Assembly (NCBI GenBank): GCA_964529445.1
Contig: CAZGWJ010000022.1
Location: forward strand, 1-35,810
Length of the DNA: 35,810 nt
Origin: CAZGWJ01 sp964529445
GTDB lineage: Bacteria; Oederibacteriota; Muellerivitia; Muellerivitales; Muellerivitaceae
Direction: 5' to 3'
Shown in pieces: positions 1-7,635 of the stretch (its first letter is position 1; every line of letters starts with the position of its first letter). The notes under the pieces are model-generated. The model had not been told where the DNA came from and ran no database searches. It saw only the letters and a program-made list of their open reading frames with translations. A program made the position numbers and the translations under genes.

Positions 1-146
1 CCAGTTAGTAGTTATTAGTTAGTAGTTTAGGAGTCTTTTCCGGCCTCCTTTGTCGGAACAACTACTAACTACTAACTCCTCACTGCTAACTGCGCTGTCT
101 ACATTTGTCGGAACAACTCCTAACTACTCACTCCTAACTCCTCACT
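1..146. repeat. Heptad-repeat array A (composite)
   Basis: Tandem degenerate heptamers of the type AACTACT / AACTCCT / CACTCCT run through this stretch with a clear period of seven. A non-heptad spacer occurs twice, as TTTGTCGGAACAACT at about 49-63 and 105-119. The same composite structure (heptads, a CTGC-rich spacer, a TTTGYCGG-like segment, heptads) recurs near 25755-25890, 27000-27140 and 35745-35810, sometimes on the other strand. It resembles the short tandemly repeated heptamers (STRR) of cyanobacteria in style. No gene is seen here. Confidence 0.85.
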
Positions 147-161
147 CCGCCCGTAGGGCGG
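147..161. repeat. Short GC hairpin at array edge
   Basis: CCGCCC-GTA-GGGCGG is a perfect 6-bp stem with a 3-nt loop at the end of the heptad array. A near copy, CCGCCC-CTTT-GGGCGG, sits at 27216-27231 beside another heptad array. This suggests such hairpins belong to the repeat family. There is no T-tract, so it is not a convincing terminator. Confidence 0.6.
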
Positions 162-210
162 TGGTACCGGGTGGAGAAGTCGAGTCAGAAGACCGGGTAG
201 AGTTGCTGGG

Positions 211-245
211 AAAAAGTGAATAGTGAGGCCTGACCCCTTTTCGTG
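211..245 (-). repeat. GGGTCAGGCCTCAC element, short copy
   Basis: Read on the minus strand this is AAAAGGGGTCAGGCCTCAC followed by an ATTCACT-like stretch. It matches the outer parts of the longer copies at 930-1009 and 13095-13168 but lacks their central palindrome. It lies just upstream of an orphan WecA-like 5' fragment. A longer copy in the same orientation precedes the intact WecA-like gene. Confidence 0.7.
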
Positions 246-267
246 TCGTTCGCAGGGAGGCGCGGAC

Positions 268-348
268 GTGACGAAGGTCAAGTTGTACATCCTTTTCTTC
301 GTGCCCTTCTTCGCGGCGGCCCTGGTTCTCATGCCGCTGACCCCGTAG
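268..348 (+). pseudogene. Orphan 5' fragment of WecA-like transferase gene
   Basis: A GTG-initiated frame encodes 26 residues beginning MTKVKLYILFFVPFFAA and stops at TAG 346-348. It is clearly homologous to the first 25 or so residues of the gene at 1125, MTTTKLYVLFFGSFFAAL. The stretch before the start is also alike in both places: GTGAGGCCTGACCCC, a T-rich stretch, and a G-rich ribosome-binding region ending GACGTGACGA. This is therefore a truncated duplicate of the 5' end of that gene, now followed immediately by the HicB start region. It probably makes no functional product, although a short leader peptide cannot be excluded. Confidence 0.75.
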
Positions 349-361
349 GGGAGGTTGCAAC

Positions 362-568
362 ATGAGTGAACTGATTTTCATGGTCGAGGAAGCGCCGGAA
401 GGCGGCTATACGGCTCGGGCTCTGGGCGCCTCCATCTTCACGGAAGCGGATAACCTGGGGATGCTTCAGGACAGGATCCGGGAGGCGGTCGCCTGTCATT
501 TTGACGTTTCGGACAAGCCTCGAATGGCGCGCCTTCATTTCGTACGGGATGAGGTGTTTGCCCTGTGA
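362..568 (+). CDS. hicB: HicB-family antitoxin
   Basis: A 68-residue protein with the partial RNase-H-like HicB fold pattern: an N-terminal strand (LIFMVEEAPEGGYTARALG), an acidic helix and a return strand. HicB proteins neutralise the partner HicA mRNA interferase, and many also repress their own operon. There is no obvious DNA-binding extension, so this is the short antitoxin type. The start is supported by GGGGAGG seven bases or so upstream. The stop overlaps the next start by four bases (GTGA), the usual coupling of a toxin-antitoxin pair. The order is antitoxin first. It lies between a truncated and an intact copy of the WecA-like gene start, so it looks like an insertion. Assignment rests on size, pattern and pairing with the clearer HicA downstream. 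Confidence 0.8.
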   Translation: MSELIFMVEEAPEGGYTARALGASIFTEADNLGMLQDRIREAVACHFDVSDKPRMARLHFVRDEVFAL

Positions 569-903
569 GGTTACCCCGGGATTGCTCGGCTGGTGAATTG
601 ATCCGGGCCCTTGCGAAGATTGGATATGAGAGGACGCGACAGGTGGGGAGTCACGTCCGCTTGACGACGAAAGTGCGGGGGGAACATCACGTTACGATAC
701 CCATGCATGACCCGCTGAAGATCGGGACGTTGTCCGGGATAATGGGGGATGTCGCGGAGCATCATCGGATGACGAAAGAGGATGTGATGAGGTTGTTGTT
801 CGGCGGAAAGGGACCAGGGGCGATGCGCGAGACCCCGGCTCCTTACAGGGCGGGGAAGAAGCGGAAGACGAAGGCCCGGAAACGAAGCAAACGCAGAACA
901 TGA
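565..903 (+). CDS. hicA: HicA-family mRNA interferase toxin
   Basis: A GTG start overlaps the HicB stop by four bases. The product (112 aa) has the HicA double-stranded-RNA-binding-like pattern: a helix with GELIRALAKIGYERTR, then the catalytic GSH (His30) in QVGSHVRLT, then HHVTIPMHDPLKIGTLSGIM. HicA toxins cleave mRNA in the cytoplasm when not bound by HicB, with the His as the active residue. Typical HicA proteins are about 60-80 aa. This one has an extra C-terminal tail of about 30 residues that is strongly basic (GKKRKTKARKRSKRRT), which may aid RNA binding or may be read-through into flanking sequence. Both the toxin core and its histidine look intact, so the module is probably functional. 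Confidence 0.85.
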   Translation: MRLPRDCSAGELIRALAKIGYERTRQVGSHVRLTTKVRGEHHVTIPMHDPLKIGTLSGIMGDVAEHHRMTKEDVMRLLFGGKGPGAMRETPAPYRAGKKRKTKARKRSKRRT

Positions 904-929
904 CGAAGTTGGCGGTTCGGTGGTTCGGC

Positions 930-1009
930 AGATGGCAAATAGTGAATTGCCGAGGTCGGCCCTGAGCGGCGATCCGAGATCGCCTGTCGAACGGGTGAGG
1001 CCTGACCCC
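930..1009 (-). repeat. GGGTCAGGCCTCAC palindromic element, full copy
   Basis: On the minus strand the unit reads GGGGTCAGGCCTCACC, then CGTTCGACA, then the palindrome GGCGATC-TCG-GATCGCC, then GCTCAGGGCCGACCTCGGCA and ATTCACTATTTGCCATC. Close copies lie at 13095-13168 and 16734-16810 (plus strand). Shortened copies lie at 211-245, 10822-10855 and 16653-16678. The 7-bp stem is perfect in all three full copies while the 3-nt loop varies (CGA, TCG or GCG on the plus strand). Confidence 0.8.
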
Positions 1010-1051
1010 ATTTTGTTCTTTTTCCCTCGCCCCTTGCGGGAGAGGCGAAGT

Positions 1052-1083
1052 CCTGTAGCGAGCGCGAAGCGCTCTGCTACAGG
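1052..1083. repeat. Long hairpin upstream of the WecA-like gene
   Basis: CCTGTAGC and GCTACAGG form the outer stem, and AGCGC-GAA-GCGCT continues it inward with one unpaired base. The hairpin is flanked by complementary C-rich and G-rich stretches (CCCTCGCCCC before, GGGGTAGGGTGAGGG after). That context resembles a REP-type palindrome more than a terminator, as no T-run follows. Related CCCTGTAYC...GRTACAGGG palindromes occur at 27170-27205 and 35708-35737. Confidence 0.65.
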
Positions 1084-1124
1084 GGTAGGGTGAGGGGTGT
1101 CGGGCTGGGAAGGGGGGCGGCGAC

Positions 1125-2828
1125 GTGACGACGACGAAGTTGTATGTTTTATTCTTCGGTTCCTTCTTCGCGGCCCTGTTCCTCGTGCCGCTCGCCATCA
1201 AACTCGCCCATCGGTTCGGCGTCCTCGACCAGCCGGGGCACCGCAAGATCCACACTGAACCCATGGCCCGCCTGGGAGGCGTGGCCATCCTGGCCGCGGC
1301 CCTGGGGGGCATCGGGGCGTCCTACGTCTTTGGCCCGTTCGAGTTCGAGCGCCACGATTGGATCAAGCTGGCTTTCATTCTGGGCACGACCCTCCTGGCG
1401 GCTTTTCTGGGCCTCTTCGACGACTTGAGGGACATGAAGCCGAGGCGGAAATTCCTCCTGCAGGCCCTCGTCGTGGGGCTCTTCGCGGTCTTCGGGTATC
1501 GCTTCGACTTCCTCTACATACCCGGCTTGAAGGAAGTGGCCCTGGGTTGGCTCTCGGTGCCCATCACGATGTTCTGGATCATGGCCATCTGGAACGGGGT
1601 CAATTTCATGGACGGCCTCGACGGGTTGGCCGGATCGGTGCTGGCCTCCTCTCTGGCCGTGATGGGGATGGTTGCCATCCTCGTCGCCGACAAGCCGGCG
1701 ACGCTCCTATTCCTGCCTTTCCTTTCGGCCGTGCTCGTCTTCCTGGTCTATAACTGGCGCCCGGCCAGGATCTACCTGGGCGACGCGGGGACCAGTGCCT
1801 TGGGTGTGATGGTCGCCACGACCTTGGTGTCCCTGGCCCAGGGGCCTTGCGTGCTCTGCCACATGCTGACGCCGGGGAAAGTTCCCGATGCCGAGCCGTT
1901 CAGGTACAAGTTCTTCATCGTGACCCTGCTGGTGGCCTACCCGGCCCTGGAGGTGACGCTTTCGGCGGCCCGGAGGGGCGTCAAGCGGGTCTTCTTCGGG
2001 CGGTCCATGGAATGGTCGGAGAAGGAACATATCCACCACCGCCTGCTCAAGGCGGGGATGAAGCCGTCGCACATCTGCGTCACGGCGCTGGTCTTCAACC
2101 TGGCCCTGGCCCTGGCGGGGTTCTGGGTGTTGAACAACCAGAAGGCCCTGGCGGTGTGGGTGGTGATGGTGGCGGTCGCCCTCCTGACCTATGTGATGCC
2201 CCGTCTGGGGTTCTTCGATTTCTTGAGCCCCGCCCAGATCAGCCGTTACCAGCCCCATTACCGTGTCGCGCACAGTTTCATCACCATGCAAGAGACGAAA
2301 TTGGGTCTTGTGAGGACGCTGGACGAGCTGATGCAACTGGTCATCCAGACCTGCATGGAGTTCGGGGTGGAGAAGTTCCGCTTCATCGTCCTGGTCCGCG
2401 CCCGTAATTCTTCAACTCCTCACTCCTCATTCCTCACTCCTGACTCCCCGAAGGGGGTCTCGACTCCTCACTCCTCACTCCGAACTCCTCACTCGATGGT
2501 TGGGGGGGTCGACTACCAATGGAGACGCCCGGAAGGGGCTCAAATCAACATTCTTGATTTCATGAAACCTGAACGAGGCCCTTACCGGGCGATCAAAGAT
2601 AAGGTCGTTCTCCCCAACCATTGTGGCGAGGCGGGTTGGGAGATGGGCCCGCACCACGGACAGGAAGCCCTGGATGTGGAATATAGGGTATTATTGAGCG
2701 GGTTCATGAGGATGGCGCTGGAGAGGGGCATTGATCTGGCCCCGGCGGCCGAGGGAATGTTGAAGCATGAGCTGGTGCATGATTCGGCCAAGATCGTGCG
2801 GTTGCATGATTTGAAGAAGAGAGGGTGA
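1125..2828 (+). CDS. WecA/TagO-like undecaprenyl-phosphate sugar-1-phosphate transferase with C-terminal extension
   Basis: A polytopic membrane enzyme of the MraY/WecA family, expected to move a HexNAc-1-phosphate from a UDP-sugar onto undecaprenyl phosphate and so start polysaccharide assembly at the inner membrane. Family motifs are in order: FDD at 98-100, WNGVNFMDGLDG at 156-167, RIYLGDAGTSALG at 215-227 and the UDP-binding loop EKEHIHHRLLKAGM at 299-312. The WecA-like core ends near residue 362. A further 200 residues follow, containing VEKFRFIVLV, and I do not recognise them. Residues about 428-457 are the in-frame translation of an ACTCCTC heptad array (repeated STPHSSL-like text), so this linker was created by repeat insertion. 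The GTG start has a G-rich ribosome-binding site about 8 bases upstream. It is the first gene of the polysaccharide operon, and its 5' end is duplicated at 268-348. Confidence 0.85.
   Translation: MTTTKLYVLFFGSFFAALFLVPLAIKLAHRFGVLDQPGHRKIHTEPMARLGGVAILAAALGGIGASYVFGPFEFERHDWIKLAFILGTTLLAAFLGLFDDLRDMKPRRKFLLQALVVGLFAVFGYRFDFLYIPGLKEVALGWLSVPITMFWIMAIWNGVNFMDGLDGLAGSVLASSLAVMGMVAILVADKPATLLFLPFLSAVLVFLVYNWRPARIYLGDAGTSALGVMVATTLVSLAQGPCVLCHMLTPGKVPDAEPFRYKFFIVTLLVAYPALEVTLSAARRGVKRVFFGRSMEWSEKEHIHHRLLKAGMKPSHICVTALVFNLALALAGFWVLNNQKALAVWVVMVAVALLTYVMPRLGFFDFLSPAQISRYQPHYRVAHSFITMQETKLGLVRTLDELMQLVIQTCMEFGVEKFRFIVLVRARNSSTPHSSFLTPDSPKGVSTPHSSLRTPHSMVGGVDYQWRRPEGAQINILDFMKPERGPYRAIKDKVVLPNHCGEAGWEMGPHHGQEALDVEYRVLLSGFMRMALERGIDLAPAAEGMLKHELVHDSAKIVRLHDLKKRG
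2415..2497. repeat. In-frame ACTCCTC heptad array within a coding gene
   Basis: About five heptamers (ACTCCTC, ACTCCTC, ATTCCTC, ACTCCTG, ACTCCCC) run from 2415, followed by a small hairpin CCCC-GAA-GGGG at 2446-2456. About five more heptamers start at 2463. Reading stays open through the array, giving Ser/Thr/Pro/His-rich protein text. The flanking protein sequence looks normal on either side. Confidence 0.85.
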
Positions 2829-2831
2829 AGG

Positions 2832-4109
2832 TTGACGATTAATGAGCCTGAGGTTATGCCTGAATCTGAGTCTGGCAATTCCAAGAAAACTCTCGCCAAG
2901 AACTATGTGTTTTTGATGCTTCTCCAGGGGGCGAATTATGTATTACCTTTGATAACACTGCCATATTTAGTGCGTGTCCTAGGGACTGAAAAGTATGGGC
3001 TTATTGCGTTTGCATTGGCGTTTATCAATTACTTTGTAATCCTTACAGACTATGGATTCACCCTATCTGCAACGCGTGAGATATCAGTGCACAGGGACAA
3101 TATCAATAAAGTGAGGCGTATCTTCTCGGCTGTATTAGCCGTTAAGGGCATGTTGGTTTTTGCCAGCTTTGGACTCATGGCCATTGTCATCTGGATATTC
3201 CCGAAGTTCCATGAATTTTGGCCAATCTATGTCCTCACATTTGGAATGGTAGTGGGACAGGCTATCCTGCCACTCTGGTTCTTTCAAGGGATGGAAAGGA
3301 TGGGATTTGTCACAGCTCTGAATCTGACGGCGAAGTTGATCTTCACATTTGCGATCTTCATATTCGTGAGGACGGGGGATGATGTCTATTGGGTGCCTGT
3401 CACCCATTCGGCGGGGTTCATTGTAGCGGGTATGGCGGGAATGTGGCTCGCGTGGCGAAGGTTCGATGTGCGTTTTGTATGGCCACATATCAGCGACGTG
3501 AAGGCGTCAATCAAGGATAGTTCGATGTACTTTCTATCAAGATTATCAGTCTCATTCTATACGTCGAGTAATGCGTTTGTATTGGGGTTATTCACAGACA
3601 CAACGATGGTTGGGTATTACGCTATGGCTGAGAAGTTATATCTGGGTATTCAAGGTTTATTTACAACTCTATCAAGCGTTGTATATCCATATATGAGTAA
3701 AAGGCGGGACATTGCTCTATTCAAAAATATCTTATCCGCAGTGATCATCGCTTCACTTGTATTGGGAATAGCGGCGATGATGGGCTCCAATCTAATATTT
3801 TGGATCCTGTTCAGTTCAAGTAATGCTACGGGAATCAGTGCTTTCAAGTTATTTGGAATTGTTGTCGCGATTGTCGGCCCATCAATTCTTATTGGCTATC
3901 CTCTTTTAGCAGGTTGGGGTTTACCTAGAGCTGCAAATGTAAGTGTTATATTGGGTGCTACGGCGCATTTGTGTGGTCTTGTAATCCTTGCTTCCTGGTT
4001 CACGATAAATATTCAAAATGTTGTTATTCTGGTGATAGTATCAGAATCAATTGTTCTTATAGTTAGGGTAACGGCAGCACGTAAAATACTTCTGGGTGGT
4101 AGGGTGTGA
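2832..4109 (+). CDS. wzx: Wzx-type polysaccharide flippase
   Basis: A 425-residue, strongly hydrophobic protein of the polysaccharide transporter (MATE/MOP) superfamily, with some 12 membrane segments. It is expected to flip undecaprenyl-linked repeat units across the inner membrane. The family signature near the N-terminus is visible: LPYLVRVLGTEKYGLIAFA at about 43-61 and DYGFTLSATREIS at 73-85. The TTG at 2832 begins four bases after the previous stop and has GAGGG upstream. An ATG at 2856 is a possible alternative start. Codon usage and base composition turn AT-rich here compared with the preceding gene, marking the start of the imported-looking cassette. No gene-specific substrate can be inferred. 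Wzx plus the Wzy-like protein downstream implies Wzx/Wzy-dependent assembly. Confidence 0.88.
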   Translation: MTINEPEVMPESESGNSKKTLAKNYVFLMLLQGANYVLPLITLPYLVRVLGTEKYGLIAFALAFINYFVILTDYGFTLSATREISVHRDNINKVRRIFSAVLAVKGMLVFASFGLMAIVIWIFPKFHEFWPIYVLTFGMVVGQAILPLWFFQGMERMGFVTALNLTAKLIFTFAIFIFVRTGDDVYWVPVTHSAGFIVAGMAGMWLAWRRFDVRFVWPHISDVKASIKDSSMYFLSRLSVSFYTSSNAFVLGLFTDTTMVGYYAMAEKLYLGIQGLFTTLSSVVYPYMSKRRDIALFKNILSAVIIASLVLGIAAMMGSNLIFWILFSSSNATGISAFKLFGIVVAIVGPSILIGYPLLAGWGLPRAANVSVILGATAHLCGLVILASWFTINIQNVVILVIVSESIVLIVRVTAARKILLGGRV

Positions 4110-4891
4110 AAAAAGTAAGGCGTTTACAATTAGAAGAACTAAAAATACTAAGTGACTTTATCGCGCTGTGCATGAAATACAAGCTTAAATACTTTGCGCT
4201 TGGTGGCACATTATTGGGGGCTGTGCGTCACAAAGGATTTATCCCGTGGGATGATGATATTGATGTGGGTATGCCCAGAAAACATTATGAAAAATTGTCC
4301 CATATAATATCTTTGCAATGCAGTAAAAGATACTTATGGAATACATATATAACAGATAATGAGTGCCAATTGGTTTTTGCGAAGCTTGGAAGAACGGGTG
4401 ATGATGACCGTGTGAGTATAGATGTTTTTCCGATAGATGGGGCCCCTTCGATGAGAGTATTACAAATGTTCCATATGGTTATTACTGGCATTTTAAAAAT
4501 GTCGATAGGTCACAAAAATGGGCGAAATGGTTATAAACAGATTATCGCGAATATATTTGCTCTTATACCTCGGAAATGGCTTGTGCGTCTTTACGAAGCA
4601 ATTGTGTCAATCCACACTTATGAAAGATCGAGTATGGTGGTGAATTTGGGTGGTGCATGGGGTTACACGAAGGAGGTTGTTCCGAAGAAGTGGATGGGCG
4701 ATGGGGTAATGCTTCGGTTTGAAAATGTGCAAATTAACGCACCGATAGAATGGTCGAGTTACCTTAGTCATATCTACGGGGACTATATGAAGTTACCACC
4801 CGAAAGAGAACGTATTGGTAAGCATGCCATGCTGAATGAGGTGATGTCTAAATCGCGAAATGCGAAACGAGAAGACGGAGGAGCAAAGTGA
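4106..4891 (+). CDS. LicD-family phosphotransferase
   Basis: A 261-residue LicD-family protein with the hallmark block GGTLLGAVRHKGFIPWDD at 33-50, continuing DIDVG. The aspartates around 49-53 are the conserved metal and nucleotide site. LicD enzymes transfer phosphocholine or, in related families, phospho-ribitol from CDP carriers to glycans on the cytoplasmic face. The adjoining CDP-ribitol synthase gene makes ribitol-phosphate the likeliest donor group here, which is an inference from context. The GTG start overlaps the flippase stop by four bases (GTGA), and the gene's own stop overlaps the next start in the same way. Base composition is AT-rich like its neighbours. The length is typical of LicD proteins and no key residue seems missing. 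Confidence 0.88.
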   Translation: MKKVRRLQLEELKILSDFIALCMKYKLKYFALGGTLLGAVRHKGFIPWDDDIDVGMPRKHYEKLSHIISLQCSKRYLWNTYITDNECQLVFAKLGRTGDDDRVSIDVFPIDGAPSMRVLQMFHMVITGILKMSIGHKNGRNGYKQIIANIFALIPRKWLVRLYEAIVSIHTYERSSMVVNLGGAWGYTKEVVPKKWMGDGVMLRFENVQINAPIEWSSYLSHIYGDYMKLPPERERIGKHAMLNEVMSKSRNAKREDGGAK

Positions 4892-6288
4892 AAGTCGTCG
4901 CAATTATACTAGCTGGTGGTGAGGGTAGCCGATTTGGTGGTAATTATCCGAAGCAATTTATTAAAGTCGCGGGCAAAATGATTATTGAACATACGATAGA
5001 TATATTTCAAATGCATGCAAAAATTGATGAAGTACTGATTGTTTCTAAGAAAGAGTATGCCGAATGGGTGTTGGATATTGTAAATAGGAACAAGTACAGC
5101 AAGGTGATTGGAGTTATCAATGGTGGTGTAACAAGGTGCGATTCTACTATGACGGCAATAAAATCTTTGGACGAGTATGACGAGGGAACGAAAGTCTTAT
5201 TTCATGACGCTGTTAGGCCTTTGCTGTCGGATGATATTATTTCTGAATGCATTGATTCATTGGATTGTGAAAGCGCCGTTGACGTTGTAATACCATCTGC
5301 TGATACACTTGTTGAGGTAAGTGATGATGGTTATTTGCAGGCGATACCGAATAGAAATATATTGAGGCGAGGTCAGACCCCACAGGCTTTCAGGCTTGGT
5401 GTTATCAAGCGCGCATACGAAAAGATTGACCAAATTAGTGTGCCTATAACATGCGATTGTGGAGTGTTACATCATGCGCTTCCAGATGTAAGAATCAAAG
5501 TAATTGCTGGAGAGGCGACTAATATTAAAATTACTGAGCCGATTGATGTATTTCTGGCAGATAAAATGTTTCAATCACGGGGGGATACAATCAGAGTTGA
5601 GAACCCTTCGTCTATATGCGAAGAATCGATAAGAGGAAGAGTATTAGTGATATTTGGAGGAAGTAGCGGTATTGGTCTTGGGATAGCTAAGCATGCTGGA
5701 GAACTGGGTGCGCATGTATATTCTTTTAGCAGAAAAACTACAGGTACGGATGTTGTTCGCGCAAATGATGTTAAAAGCGTATTGGAAAAAGTATATCAAT
5801 TGGAGAAACGTATTGATTATGTTATTAATACGGCTGCTGTAATGCGAGTGAAATCATTGGAAAATATGGCGGAAGATGAGTATGAAGAAATCATCGCAGT
5901 AAATATTCGTGGCGCGATGAACGTTGCAAAGTATAGTCTTAAATATCTAGCGGAAACAAGAGGATGTGTTTTGCTTTTCACATCGAGTTCATATACACGT
6001 GGGAGGGCTTATTACAGCGTGTATTCGGCAACAAAAGCTGCGATCGTAAATCTTACACAGGCATTGGCAGAAGAATGGCTAGAGCAACGTGTTAGAATTA
6101 ACTGCATCAACCCAGAACGCACGGATACGCCATTGAGAACGAAGAATTTTGGGAATGAATCAAAGGAGAAATTGCTTTCTGTAGATCAAGTGGCGTTGGC
6201 ATCACTAAAGGTATTAGTGTCAGATAAAACAGGGCACGTCGTAGATGTAAGAAAGAGTATGACGGCGACACAGAACAAGGATCGATAG
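4888..6288 (+). CDS. Bifunctional CDP-ribitol synthase: cytidylyltransferase-SDR fusion (Bcs1/Acs1-like)
   Basis: Two domains are fused. Residues 1-230 are an IspD/TarI-type cytidylyltransferase with ILAGGEGSRFGGNYPKQF at 7-24, HDAVRPLLS at 106-114 and the C-terminal TNIKITEPID at 211-220. Residues 250-466 are a short-chain dehydrogenase with the Rossmann motif GGSSGIGLG at 257-265, NTAAV at 314-318 and catalytic Tyr379/Lys383 in YSVYSATK. The same fusion in Haemophilus capsule loci (Bcs1/Acs1) reduces ribulose-5-phosphate to ribitol-5-phosphate and charges it with CTP to CDP-ribitol. Both active sites look complete. The start overlaps the LicD-like gene by four bases and the stop overlaps the polymerase gene, so these genes are translationally coupled. 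The protein most likely supplies CDP-ribitol to the neighbouring LicD-like transferase. Confidence 0.88.
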   Translation: MKVVAIILAGGEGSRFGGNYPKQFIKVAGKMIIEHTIDIFQMHAKIDEVLIVSKKEYAEWVLDIVNRNKYSKVIGVINGGVTRCDSTMTAIKSLDEYDEGTKVLFHDAVRPLLSDDIISECIDSLDCESAVDVVIPSADTLVEVSDDGYLQAIPNRNILRRGQTPQAFRLGVIKRAYEKIDQISVPITCDCGVLHHALPDVRIKVIAGEATNIKITEPIDVFLADKMFQSRGDTIRVENPSSICEESIRGRVLVIFGGSSGIGLGIAKHAGELGAHVYSFSRKTTGTDVVRANDVKSVLEKVYQLEKRIDYVINTAAVMRVKSLENMAEDEYEEIIAVNIRGAMNVAKYSLKYLAETRGCVLLFTSSSYTRGRAYYSVYSATKAAIVNLTQALAEEWLEQRVRINCINPERTDTPLRTKNFGNESKEKLLSVDQVALASLKVLVSDKTGHVVDVRKSMTATQNKDR

Positions 6289-7583
6289 TGGTGTTGATAT
6301 TTCTGCATCAATTAGCCTGGGCCGCTGTTTGTGTGTATACTTATTATCGTGAACGGAAATATGTATTGCTGAACCCGCTCTTTCATATAGGCTTAATGAG
6401 TCTGATATTTACATCTCGTATACCAGAACAAAGAAGCTATGAAGTAGGTATAGCATTAATTGTTACATCTATAATGCTTAATATTGGTTATCACTTAAAA
6501 ACTTCGTTCAAAACGAGCGGATCAATATATTCATTACCGTTGAACTATAGTGAGCGCACCAGGGTGATATTTATTTGCGTGTGCATTGGATTTACTATAT
6601 TGCCAATGTACGGAATGATTAGATCGGGTGTTGATGTGTATGACATATTGTTTAAATTTAGGAATGCTATTGACACGGAATATAATGAAGGTGGGTTTGT
6701 GATTAAAAGCTTTGCCGGTGCATTTGGATATTTTCCAATATGGGGTATTATCATTGGACGAATCTGGTTTCACAAATACCGCGAAAGTATATTGAGGGTA
6801 TTGTGGTATATATTGGTTGTTCTACATGTGTTCACACGAATATCTACAACTGGTACGAGGGGGGCAATACTGATTATATTCGCAGGAATTGTATTAGTGG
6901 ATTTATTGTGGGAGAGGAAAACGAGAACGAAAGTATTCTCAAGAAATGTAATTGCATATATGCTAATTGTTGTATTTGTGGTTATTGTAACGTCGTTTTT
7001 GACAGTCTACAGAAACACGAAAATGGAAGATGTAAACCAAATGAGAGATGCTGTGTTTAATGTTGTGTCTTTTAATGTTGATAAACAAGCATTCAAAATG
7101 GATAACTCTCTAAGATTGAATGACGAAATTGCCTTCACGATTGACAAGTGGGCTGATGAACCCAGTTGTTTAAAAGGTGTTTATGCGCAGATTGTGAATC
7201 CTATCCCGCGATTTCTGTGGAGTAATAAGCCGAGTGTATTTGGAAAGGTGTTGGCGAGCGAGAGGTTTGGTGTTCCATTAGAGGGAAAAGGGAGTTTTGG
7301 TTTCGCAGCTGGTATTGCAGGTGAATCAATATATAACGCGGGATATATTGGGTTACTGATATTTCCTGTCATATTTGGGCTGTTATTTAAGTCGATTTGG
7401 GTAATAATTAATTATTCGGAGAATGAGATAAAGCTGGCAACGGCGATAATGTTTTTATCGTGGTCATATGCGATTGTCAGGGGTGATTGGTGTTGGGGAA
7501 TAAATATCCCTTTATACAATGCTTTGCTAGCAATGTGTGTTTTGAGTGTTATTAATGGAATCATGACAATGGTGAACAGATAA
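6288..7583 (+). CDS. wzy: Wzy-like polysaccharide polymerase (putative)
   Basis: A 431-residue very hydrophobic protein with around ten predicted membrane segments and a larger soluble loop near residues 245-330. In the loop lie the features RFLWSNKPSVFG and SFGFAAGIAGESIYNAGYIG. The central TRGAILIIFAGIVLVDLL also fits oligosaccharide-unit polymerases. Wzy proteins link undecaprenyl-borne repeat units at the periplasmic face. Wzy sequences are poorly conserved, so the call leans on topology and on the position between Wzx and glycan-modifying genes. The GTG at 6288 shares one base with the upstream TAG, and a GTG at 6291 is an equal alternative. Base composition is AT-rich. An O-antigen-ligase-type protein is the alternative reading. 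Confidence 0.75.
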   Translation: MVLIFLHQLAWAAVCVYTYYRERKYVLLNPLFHIGLMSLIFTSRIPEQRSYEVGIALIVTSIMLNIGYHLKTSFKTSGSIYSLPLNYSERTRVIFICVCIGFTILPMYGMIRSGVDVYDILFKFRNAIDTEYNEGGFVIKSFAGAFGYFPIWGIIIGRIWFHKYRESILRVLWYILVVLHVFTRISTTGTRGAILIIFAGIVLVDLLWERKTRTKVFSRNVIAYMLIVVFVVIVTSFLTVYRNTKMEDVNQMRDAVFNVVSFNVDKQAFKMDNSLRLNDEIAFTIDKWADEPSCLKGVYAQIVNPIPRFLWSNKPSVFGKVLASERFGVPLEGKGSFGFAAGIAGESIYNAGYIGLLIFPVIFGLLFKSIWVIINYSENEIKLATAIMFLSWSYAIVRGDWCWGINIPLYNALLAMCVLSVINGIMTMVNR

Positions 7584-7612
7584 AAAGCGCGGAACTGTTG
7601 CTTTTTAAGAAC
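7583..7612 (+). terminator. Weak hairpin after the polymerase gene
   Basis: AAAAAGC and GCTTTTT form a 7-bp stem around an 11-nt loop just after the stop codon. The stem is mostly A-T, so it may be only a modest pause or stability element within the operon. This is the only visible gap (about 50 bases) in an otherwise overlapping gene series. Confidence 0.3.
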
Positions 7613-7635
7613 ACGGATTGCAAGAGGGAATTGTT

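Noticed and set aside
1..146. CRISPR array
   Set aside because: Period is seven bases, units are degenerate, and there are no unique spacers of 30-40 bases between conserved 25-37 base repeats. No cas genes are present.
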